From Victivallales bacterium (GTDB taxonomy: Bacteria; Verrucomicrobiota; Lentisphaeria; Oligosphaerales; Lenti-02), in NCBI GenBank assembly GCA_018648945.1, contig JABGQJ010000190.1, positions 1-11,712 on the forward strand: 11,712 nucleotides of DNA. The letters are read 5' to 3'. This document shows positions 1 through 5,616 of this stretch, piece by piece. Positions within the stretch are counted from its first letter, which is position 1. Each line of letters opens with the position of its first letter. A program made the translations under genes and the position numbers. The notes beneath the pieces were generated by a model. It did not search any database. It was given only the letters and a program-made list of their open reading frames with translations, and was not told the DNA's origin.

Positions 1-56
1 CCATCATTCCATCATTCCATCATTCCATCATTCCATCATTCCATCATTCCATCATT
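1..56. repeat. Octamer tandem repeat (CCATCATT)x7, open at left edge
   Basis: Seven perfect head-to-tail copies of CCATCATT fill positions 1-56. The array is cut by the window edge, so the true copy number is unknown. The last copy supplies the TGA stop codon (52-54, minus strand) of the neighbouring isomerase gene. Read on the minus strand as AATGATGG, the array meets a TGA in every frame within 24 nt. Read on the plus strand it has no stop in any frame. Nothing else is visible in this stretch. Confidence 0.97.
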
Positions 57-882
57 CCGCCGCCTTGGCCCACTGGTCGCGGAAGAAGGCAACTTCGCGC
101 TTCTGGAGTTCGGTGAACGCCTCGGGGGAGTCGGCGCGGAATTCGCAGTGGGCACTGATGGTACCGTCATAGCCGACGGCCTGCAGGCCCTTCATCACGT
201 CCTGCCATTTCACCACGCCATTGCCAGCGGGGACGATGACTCGCTTCCAGACGGGAAGCTCCTCTTCCTCGGGGTTGGCCCGCGCGAAGAAGGTGTCCTT
301 GAACGAGACGAGGCCGAGGTACTCGCCGACAATATCGATGGCCATGCGGTAGGGTTCCCCGCAGTAGTAGAGGTGCCCGGTGTCGAGGTAGGCCCCGATG
401 TATTCGGGATCGCGGTCGCGCAGGAGGTCCATCATGGCACAGGCGTTGAGCCCGAAATAGTCGCTGTGCGTGTGGTAGCAGAACTTGATGCCGAACTTCC
501 GGGCAAGGATCTCGAAGCCTTCCAGGGCCCGGCGGATGCGGTCCACCTCTTCCCAGTAGGGCGTCTCGGCACCACGCCAGCGCCAGTAGCCAAGCTTGGC
601 GACGGGAACGCCCGCTTCCGCCAGAGCGGCTGCCATGACCTCCGCCTCCGGGGCCTCGGGATCGATGAAGGTCGCATCGCTGGTAACCATGGGCACTTTC
701 AGCCCGGCCTCTTCCACCTGCTTCACGGCCGGGGCCAGGGCTGTGCCCACATTGTCGGGGTTGACCGCGAAGTTGGGCCGCACCGCCAAGTCGAGACCAT
801 CGGCCCCGATGTACTGGGTCTTCTCGATCATCCCGGCGATATCCATGCCGGGCCAATGCTTAGAGAATAGCACGAGGTCCAT
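52..882 (-). CDS. Sugar phosphate isomerase/epimerase-like TIM-barrel protein
   Basis: This 276-aa protein belongs to the xylose-isomerase-like/AP endonuclease 2 TIM-barrel superfamily. These are cytoplasmic, usually metal-dependent enzymes that isomerise or epimerise sugars, inositols or sugar phosphates; the substrate here cannot be told. Visible family signatures are YHTH (H137, H139), LDTGH (D167, H170), SFKD (K196, D197), a late GNG turn (220-222) and E247 in the AHCEF strand. These fit the usual His/Asp/Glu metal site, although which residues bind metal is inferred. There is no signal peptide. Length is normal for the family. The ATG at 882 has GGAG at 891-894, 8 nt upstream, and a sigma70-like promoter further up. 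The gene is divergent from the radical SAM gene. Its stop codon lies inside the octamer repeat. The superfamily assignment is sure; the reaction is unknown. Confidence 0.9.
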   Translation of the reverse strand: MDLVLFSKHWPGMDIAGMIEKTQYIGADGLDLAVRPNFAVNPDNVGTALAPAVKQVEEAGLKVPMVTSDATFIDPEAPEAEVMAAALAEAGVPVAKLGYWRWRGAETPYWEEVDRIRRALEGFEILARKFGIKFCYHTHSDYFGLNACAMMDLLRDRDPEYIGAYLDTGHLYYCGEPYRMAIDIVGEYLGLVSFKDTFFARANPEEEELPVWKRVIVPAGNGVVKWQDVMKGLQAVGYDGTISAHCEFRADSPEAFTELQKREVAFFRDQWAKAAE

Positions 883-890
883 GAGAGTCG

Positions 891-894
891 CTCC
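891..894 (-). promoter_or_regulatory. Shine-Dalgarno site of the isomerase-like gene
   Basis: GGAG on the minus strand sits 8 nt before the ATG at 882, which settles that start. Confidence 0.7.
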
Positions 895-924
895 GTCTGA
901 GTTACTGAGTGTGGGCGGATGGCT

Positions 925-952
925 AGGATACTGTCGCCCGGCATGGTGTCAA
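925..952 (-). promoter_or_regulatory. Sigma70-like promoter of the isomerase-like gene
   Basis: On the minus strand a perfect -35 box TTGACA (947-952) is followed after 16 bp by TATCCT (925-930, 4 of 6 matches to TATAAT). Transcription would start near 918, leaving a leader of about 36 nt that contains the GGAG ribosome site. The assignment rests on motif matching only. Confidence 0.6.
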
Positions 953-957
953 CCATG
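942..957. promoter_or_regulatory. Palindrome over the -35 box, candidate operator
   Basis: CATGGT-gtca-ACCATG is a perfect inverted repeat with 6-bp arms and a 4-nt centre. It covers the whole TTGACA -35 element of the minus-strand promoter, the position expected of a repressor site. No regulator gene is in the window, so binding is inference. Confidence 0.4.
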
Positions 958-999
958 TCATGGGAGTGAATGGGAGGAGGAAGCCTGAGCGGAATCGGC

Positions 1000-1028
1000 T
1001 TCACAGGGGTTGACGGTTGGGCTAGAGA
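1000..1028 (+). promoter_or_regulatory. Weak candidate promoter of the radical SAM gene
   Basis: TTCACA (1000-1005, 5 of 6 to the -35 consensus) lies 17 bp before TAGAGA (1023-1028, 3 of 6 to the -10 consensus). This would start RNA near 1035 and leave a leader of about 43 nt. A TTGACG at 1010-1015 is an alternative -35 box but has no fair -10 partner. Confidence 0.3.
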
Positions 1029-1077
1029 GGGTTTGTTGTGGGCTGTCTCCCAATCTTGGATCTGGAGAACGCGTGCT

Positions 1078-2355
1078 ATGATGCCAATCAACGCCCGTGG
1101 CGTGTATATCAAGCAAGAAGCTGCCGATGATCCGCGCTCGATGGCCCGGATCGAGCGCATGATGGCCTTCATTCACTGCGAAGGCGAGCCGGTGATCATC
1201 GGTGATGCGGGGCTCAACCAGTTGCTGCTGGACGAGAGGAGCAAGTGGGGCAGCCACGGCACGCGAGGCGATGAGATCGAGCCGGTCGTCATCTTCAACC
1301 AGTTCCTCAATCATCACAGTCCAGAGGAACGGGAACGGCGGAAGCAGGCCTTCCCGCAGCTGTTCTCTGGCGGCGGCCCCGCGCAGTATGGGGGCTATGG
1401 CGGTTTCGACTGGCGGCGTTCGGGCGACGAGGACTACCGTCAGAAGACCGGGCTCGTCTGCCAACCGGCCTATGCCCTGCACTCCTTCTGGGGCTGCCAT
1501 TTCCGCTGCGCCTACTGCAATCTGGGACATATCGCCCATGCCTACGTGAATGTGGAAGACTGGTGCGACCACATTGAAGAGTGTCTGAAGACGGTGGACG
1601 AGAAGTCACCAGGCCAGAAGCTCTTCCAGTGGGACAACGGTTCGGACATCGTCTGCTGGGAGCCGGAGTACGGCGGCACGAGACAACTGATCGACCTCTT
1701 CGCCCGCCAGGAGAACCGGCACCTCGAGCTCTACGTGGGCAAGAGCGATATCGTCGATTTCATGCTCGACTTCGACCACCGGGGGCACACGGTCTGCTGC
1801 TGGAGTCTTTCCCATGACAGTCAGGCCAGACTGGTGGAGCCGCGAACGGCCTCGATGGAAGCCAGGTTGGCAGCGGCACGCAAATGCCAGGAGGCAGGCT
1901 ATCCGGTGCGCATTCGCCTCAGCCCCATGATTCCCATGGTCGGTTGGGAGCAGGACATTCGGCACATGATCCAGCGTATGTTCGAGGAGATCAAGCCCGA
2001 TATCATCACCATGGAGCCCCTGCGTTTCTACACCTACGAGAAGCTGCTGAAGGACTTCGCGCCCGGGGTCATCGACCCCGAATTCCTGGAGTCAATGAAG
2101 GCAGTCCCGAAATCAGCCATGTACGAGCGCCAGTTCCCCGAGCACATGGTCAAGAAGATCTATCAGGTCGTCTTCGAGGAGATCCTGCGGATTTCCCCCC
2201 AGACCCCGGTTGCCTTCTGCCGCGAGAAACGGGTGATCTGGGACGTCTTTGCCGCCGAACTGGAACGCACCGGTCAGGATCCGGACAACTACGTCTGCAA
2301 TTGCGGGCCGCTTTCCTCTGGCGCCGATCAGCGTCTGCTGGCAGCGGCGCGGTAG
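1078..2355 (+). CDS. Radical SAM protein, spore photoproduct lyase (SplB)-like
   Basis: This 425-aa protein carries the radical SAM cluster motif CHFRCAYC (C140, C144, C147), a CX3CX2C set that binds a [4Fe-4S] cluster and cleaves S-adenosylmethionine. Beyond it the sequence resembles the SplB/COG1533 group: IRLSPMIPMVGWEQD (279-293) matches the family's R-x-x-P-hh-P-x-x-G-W segment. The C-terminal CREKRVIWDVF (381-391) plus CNC (407-409) matches the CKE...VW...CNC ending. Spore photoproduct lyase repairs thymine dimers in spores, but nothing else here suggests sporulation, so the substrate is open. The start at 1078 is preferred over upstream in-frame ATG 970 because GGAG (1064-1067) lies 10 nt before it; the next codon is also ATG. 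The gene converges on GH32 with a 16-bp gap. It does not look like a sulfatase maturase. The radical SAM call is firm; the SPL-like call is moderate. Confidence 0.85.
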   Translation: MMPINARGVYIKQEAADDPRSMARIERMMAFIHCEGEPVIIGDAGLNQLLLDERSKWGSHGTRGDEIEPVVIFNQFLNHHSPEERERRKQAFPQLFSGGGPAQYGGYGGFDWRRSGDEDYRQKTGLVCQPAYALHSFWGCHFRCAYCNLGHIAHAYVNVEDWCDHIEECLKTVDEKSPGQKLFQWDNGSDIVCWEPEYGGTRQLIDLFARQENRHLELYVGKSDIVDFMLDFDHRGHTVCCWSLSHDSQARLVEPRTASMEARLAAARKCQEAGYPVRIRLSPMIPMVGWEQDIRHMIQRMFEEIKPDIITMEPLRFYTYEKLLKDFAPGVIDPEFLESMKAVPKSAMYERQFPEHMVKKIYQVVFEEILRISPQTPVAFCREKRVIWDVFAAELERTGQDPDNYVCNCGPLSSGADQRLLAAAR

Positions 2356-2371
2356 CCAGCCGGGCCGCGCC
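2346..2371. terminator. GC hairpin between convergent stop codons, possible bidirectional terminator
   Basis: GGCGCGG (2346-2352) and CCGCGCC (2365-2371) form a perfect 7-bp stem with a 12-nt loop. The left arm ends directly before the radical SAM stop (2353-2355), and the right arm abuts the GH32 stop (2372-2374). There is no T-tract on either side, so it is not a standard intrinsic terminator. Confidence 0.35.
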
Positions 2372-3892
2372 TCATCGACCCCAGATCGAGCCCAACTGGT
2401 GGGCGGTGACAGCGCTGACCTTGGTCTGCGCGCCGGTCACTCGCAGCGTCCGGTCATTGGCCTCCGGGCGGATGCCCTTGGCAACGGCCACCAAGCCATC
2501 GGCGGCGAAGACTTCGACCGAGCCCCGGTCCACGAGAATCCGCAGGGACAGTACGTCGCCCGCGACGGCGACCGGGGCCTTGATGTCGGCCACCTCAAGC
2601 ACGCCTGCCGCTCGATCCCAGACCACGGGGACACCGCGAACCGTGAGGCCCCCGCGTTCCGCGGCAGGTATGGAGAGGGTCGCTTCCAGATCGACCAGTT
2701 CGCCGATGTCTGCCGCGAGTGTCCCCTCGCCTGCCTGGTCGGCAAGGACCCGGGACGAGTGGCGCAGCGAGGCCAGTTCCGGCACAGGCTCCGCCCGCAT
2801 GACGACGCCGTTGTCGGTCGTGATGAGAGACAGATCGCAGGCGACGCCCATTTGCTGGTTGAAGGGCATGCCGGGGAACTCCACGCCCCGCCCCCAGCCG
2901 ATCTGCACCCGCCGGCCATCAGGCGCGTCGGTGTAGGTCTGGGAGGCATAGAAATTGCCGGACCAAAGGCGTTGCTTGTCGCCATCGGGGTGGAAATCAC
3001 GGCCATCGAAGTCCCCGAGCATGTACTCGCCGTCGGCGCCATGGAGCACCCATTTCACCTGTTCGGGATCGCCATCCACAGCCAGCGGGAACAGCTCGGG
3101 ACATTCGTAGAATCCGCCGACCCGACTGGCGTAGATCCATTCACGCAGATCCGTCGATGTGTAGATGGCGATCCAACGCTCATCGTCGGCTTCATCATAG
3201 ACGGCCATCACCCAATGCTCGCTTTCGGCATGCCAGAAGACCTTTGGGTCGCGCCCCCTGTGCGCCACCACTGGATTCCCCAGAATCTCCTCAAACGTCG
3301 CGCCCCCGTCCGCACTGAAAGCCAGACACTCGCCGCGCCCCGTGCTCGTGTAGGCGATGCCCAATCGACCATCCGGAGCCACGAAACCGCTGCCCGAGAA
3401 GGCCCAGTCGCCGTATTCCTTCGGGTAAAGAGAAACACCCAGTTCACGCCAGTGCACGAGGTCCTCACTCACCGCGTGGCCCCAATGCATGTTGCCCCAA
3501 GCCCAACCGTAGGGATTGTGCTGGTAGTAGAGATGCCACAGGCCATCGGCATAGACCAGGCCATTCGGATCATTCAGCCATCCCCGTTGACTGGTGAAGT
3601 GGAACTGGGGGCGCTGCGCTTCCCGATACACGCCTCCCGCATCCGGCAATTCGTCGGAGAGCCGCACCACGGCCAGCCCAGGATCATCACCCCCGACCAC
3701 ACGCAGCGTCCCTTCTTGCCCGGCGAACGCGGACACATCGAGGACCGCCTCGAACTGCGCGGCCTCGGCGGCGAACTCGATATCGAACTCCCGCACAGTC
3801 TGGCCAGCGACATCCAGCGCGACACGCAACTTCGGGTCGCCGGTGCGGACGGGAAGAAGGAGGTAGGTGCGGTCGATGGGGAACGTATGCAT
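2372..3892 (-). CDS. Glycoside hydrolase family 32 (levanase/fructan beta-fructosidase type)
   Basis: This protein of about 506 aa would hydrolyse beta-fructosyl bonds in sucrose, inulin or levan with retention. All three GH32 signatures are present: WLNDPNG (105-111, nucleophile D108), RDP (214-216, transition-state Asp D215) and ECPE (263-266, acid/base E263). An N-terminal beta segment (about 1-90) precedes the five-bladed propeller. A C-terminal GH32C-like sandwich ends with the DRGSVEVFAADG stretch (455-466). There is no signal peptide, so it is probably cytoplasmic and acts on imported sugars. Start: ATG 3892 has AAGG (3901-3904) 8 nt upstream and suits the candidate promoter. ATG 3931 would be almost leaderless, and 3940 is a TTG. 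Polysaccharide or short-chain preference cannot be read from the sequence. The gene is divergent from the small membrane protein gene. Confidence 0.93.
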   Translation of the reverse strand: MHTFPIDRTYLLLPVRTGDPKLRVALDVAGQTVREFDIEFAAEAAQFEAVLDVSAFAGQEGTLRVVGGDDPGLAVVRLSDELPDAGGVYREAQRPQFHFTSQRGWLNDPNGLVYADGLWHLYYQHNPYGWAWGNMHWGHAVSEDLVHWRELGVSLYPKEYGDWAFSGSGFVAPDGRLGIAYTSTGRGECLAFSADGGATFEEILGNPVVAHRGRDPKVFWHAESEHWVMAVYDEADDERWIAIYTSTDLREWIYASRVGGFYECPELFPLAVDGDPEQVKWVLHGADGEYMLGDFDGRDFHPDGDKQRLWSGNFYASQTYTDAPDGRRVQIGWGRGVEFPGMPFNQQMGVACDLSLITTDNGVVMRAEPVPELASLRHSSRVLADQAGEGTLAADIGELVDLEATLSIPAAERGGLTVRGVPVVWDRAAGVLEVADIKAPVAVAGDVLSLRILVDRGSVEVFAADGLVAVAKGIRPEANDRTLRVTGAQTKVSAVTAHQLGSIWGR

Positions 3893-3940
3893 GGGGAAGG
3901 CCTTGGCGTCGTCGTGGACTGGACATTGCATGAGGAGCAA

Positions 3941-3969
3941 AGCCTAGTCCACGCGACGAACACCGTCAA
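3941..3969 (-). promoter_or_regulatory. Candidate promoter of the GH32 gene
   Basis: On the minus strand TTGACG (3964-3969) is followed after exactly 17 bp by TAGGCT (3941-3946). Initiation would fall near 3934, only about 3 nt ahead of ATG 3931 but about 42 nt ahead of ATG 3892, which favours the latter start. The -35 box is good and the -10 box is weak (3 of 6). Confidence 0.4.
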
Positions 3970-3989
3970 CCTGTTTGCCCCTGGCTGTC

Positions 3990-4015
3990 GGGCACGTACC
4001 TTTGTGGTACTGCCC
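3990..4015. promoter_or_regulatory. Strong inverted repeat in divergent spacer
   Basis: GGGCA-c-GTACC-tttgt-GGTAC-TGCCC forms a 10-bp stem with one bulged base (C3995) and a 5-nt loop. It lies 16-41 nt before the start of the + strand gene at 4031 and upstream of the GH32 -35 box. It could be an operator shared by both genes or an RNA hairpin in the leader of the + strand gene. Function is not known. Confidence 0.45.
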
Positions 4016-4030
4016 ATCCAGGAAACGCCC

Positions 4031-4567
4031 ATGGACTCGCTGCAACGCAAACGCCTTCACCAACGCCTTCTCATCGCCGGTACCGGCTTGGTCTTGGTCG
4101 TGGTTCTGGTTGTAAACACCTTCCGCCCATCCGCAGAGGAGCGAGAGGAATCGGAGTTCACGGAGACAGTGCTCAATCACGAGCCAGGGAAACTGCCACC
4201 GGCCGAACGCGAGCGACTGCGAAAGCAGTGGAACCGCCTTCCCGCTGAAAGCCGGTCCCGAGTCTTCCGAGCGGTGGCCAGTGCCCGACTGGCCGAGTTC
4301 CGGGAACTGAGCAAAGGTCTGAGCAAGGAGGAACGCCAGAAGCGCGTCCAGGAGCGCATTGGCGAGATGCGCCAGCACCGGACGGACCTCAGCCCTGAAC
4401 AGCGACGGGAACTGCGCGAGCGCCTCTCCCAGAAGGAAAGCAAGGAGATCGTCAGCCACGTGCTGGGGTTCTACCGGGATGAGCTCTCCGCCCAGGAGCG
4501 GGCCGAACTGGATCCCCTGATCCATGAGTGGCTCTACCACATCGACGCCCTGGTGGGTAGACGGTAG
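4031..4567 (+). CDS. Small membrane-anchored, highly charged helical protein, unknown function
   Basis: I do not recognise a specific family; the layout recalls DUF3106-type proteins. The 178-aa product has a short positively charged N-terminus, one hydrophobic segment (about 13-29) that would act as an uncleaved signal anchor, and a long Glu/Arg-rich, probably all-helical domain (35-178). That domain repeats a helix-start pattern L-[PS]-x-x-x-R at residues 55, 70, 97, 120 and 152. With N-in topology it would face outward from the membrane; this is a prediction. The reading frame stays open far upstream (from 2249), but that part is antisense to GH32. The ATG at 4031 is chosen because AGGAAA (4020-4025) sits 5 nt before it and the hydrophobic anchor follows. 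It ends 104 bp from the convergent channel gene. CCCAG-aa-CTGGG after the stop (4570-4581) is too short to call a terminator. Confidence 0.8.
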   Translation: MDSLQRKRLHQRLLIAGTGLVLVVVLVVNTFRPSAEEREESEFTETVLNHEPGKLPPAERERLRKQWNRLPAESRSRVFRAVASARLAEFRELSKGLSKEERQKRVQERIGEMRQHRTDLSPEQRRELRERLSQKESKEIVSHVLGFYRDELSAQERAELDPLIHEWLYHIDALVGRR

Positions 4568-4671
4568 CCCCCAGAACTGGGAACACACCTCGGGCACCAG
4601 CCGGGTATCCCCTCCCGCGCAACCCGACTGCTGTGATCTGCCCTGTCACGACGCGCATGAACAGGACCCAA

Positions 4672-5544
4672 CTAGCCCTCTGACGGTGGGCCGGGAACGG
4701 AGTCGGGGGTCTCTCGCCGATGCTGCCAGAGGTAGACAAGCTGCCGGATACGATTCGGGTGGATGGCCAGAATAAAAATGCCGCCGACACAATTCCCGAG
4801 GGTGACGGGGATGAGGTTGTCCCACATGGCCAGCTGGCCGCCCAGGGGTAGGCCCTCGGCGAACATGCCCAGCGGGATGAGGTACATATTCGCCACGCAG
4901 TGTTCGAAGCCGCAGGCCACAAAGGTCATGATCGGCAGCACGCAGCAGGTGATCTTGGAGATGATATCCTTGGACATGGTGGCCATGATGATGGCCAAAA
5001 TGACCAGGATGTTGCAGAGAATCCCCCGGGTGAAAGCCTCGCCAAAGGTCAGGGCCAGCTTGCCATCGGCCACCTTGACCGCCAGCTCCCCCAGACTATT
5101 CAGAGCCCCCCGAGACCCAAGCAACCCGGTGCTCCAGATGAGCATGGCCAAGCCATAGGCACCCAGGAAGTTCGCCAGGTAGACGGTGCTCCAGTTGCGG
5201 AGTGTCTTGCGGAGGGAGATCAACCCGGTCATGGTCCCGACCACAAGGATGATGTTCCCCGTGAACAGTTCGGCGCCAGCCACGATCACGAGGACGAGAC
5301 CGACACTGAACACAGCCCCGCCAACGATCTTCCCCGCGCCCTGGTCCAGGGCCACGAGAAACACCTGCCCGCCCAGACCGATGTACAGCCCAGCGAGAAT
5401 GCCCAGGATGAAGAGCTGCCATGAACGCGTGTTCGCCTTCTTGATCCCCAACATGGAAATCCGGCCACCCAACTCCTTCTGAGTCAGAGTCGGCAGGTAC
5501 TCAGGGCCGAGGCTGGAGGCTGGCTTGACGTCTGGTGATGGCAT
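4672..5544 (-). CDS. Formate/nitrite transporter (FNT) family channel
   Basis: This 290-aa inner-membrane protein matches the FNT family (FocA, NirC and the HSC hydrosulfide channel), pentameric channels for small monovalent anions. Family hallmarks are the Omega-loop motif GAELFTGN (90-97, with the gating-loop Thr95), LCNILV (176-181), GFEHCVANM (212-220, with the central pore His215) and NLIPVTLGNCVGG (243-255). Several hydrophobic segments between 43 and 261 fit the six-helix fold; both tails are polar. ATG 5544 is preferred to an upstream GTG at 5583 because AAGGA lies 5 nt before it (5550-5554). The gene is 72 bp downstream of a sulfatase on the same strand, so co-transcription is possible but unproven. 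Formate is the likely cargo in a fermenter; nitrite or hydrosulfide cannot be excluded. Confidence 0.93.
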   Translation of the reverse strand: MPSPDVKPASSLGPEYLPTLTQKELGGRISMLGIKKANTRSWQLFILGILAGLYIGLGGQVFLVALDQGAGKIVGGAVFSVGLVLVIVAGAELFTGNIILVVGTMTGLISLRKTLRNWSTVYLANFLGAYGLAMLIWSTGLLGSRGALNSLGELAVKVADGKLALTFGEAFTRGILCNILVILAIIMATMSKDIISKITCCVLPIMTFVACGFEHCVANMYLIPLGMFAEGLPLGGQLAMWDNLIPVTLGNCVGGIFILAIHPNRIRQLVYLWQHRRETPDSVPGPPSEG

Positions 5545-5601
5545 GGCGGTCCTTGCTCGCTCGTTCCGTCTCTTGGCTACCACGGTCGCACTGTTGGAGG
5601 C

Positions 5602-5616
5602 GGGAGATCCCCTCCC
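5602..5616 (-). terminator. Short hairpin after sulfatase stop, weak terminator or processing site
   Basis: GGGAG-GGGAT-CTCCC (minus strand) is a 5-bp stem with a 5-nt loop beginning at the base right after the TAG stop (5617-5619). No T-run follows. It may attenuate transcription into the channel gene or stabilise the sulfatase mRNA. Confidence 0.25.

Noticed and set aside
1..56. Octamer array as a CRISPR
   Set aside because: The units are 8 bp with no spacers; this is a simple microsatellite.
148..870. Plus-strand 240-codon frame
   Set aside because: It is antisense to the isomerase-like gene and shows no recognisable motif; a by-product of high GC codon use.
1078..2355. Radical SAM gene as the sulfatase maturase (anSME)
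   Set aside because: It has the CX3CX2C cluster but lacks the multiple extra cysteines of the SPASM-type auxiliary clusters, and its C-terminus fits the SplB group better.
2249..4030. Long plus-strand frame running into the small membrane protein gene, opposite GH32
   Set aside because: The opposite strand carries all GH32 catalytic motifs in order. The plus-strand translation shows no domain and only becomes protein-like at ATG 4031, where a ribosome site and membrane anchor appear.
4568..4671. Intrinsic terminators between the small protein gene and the channel gene
   Set aside because: Only short stems such as CCCAG-aa-CTGGG (4570-4581) are seen and none has a T-run, so no terminator is called in this 104-bp gap.
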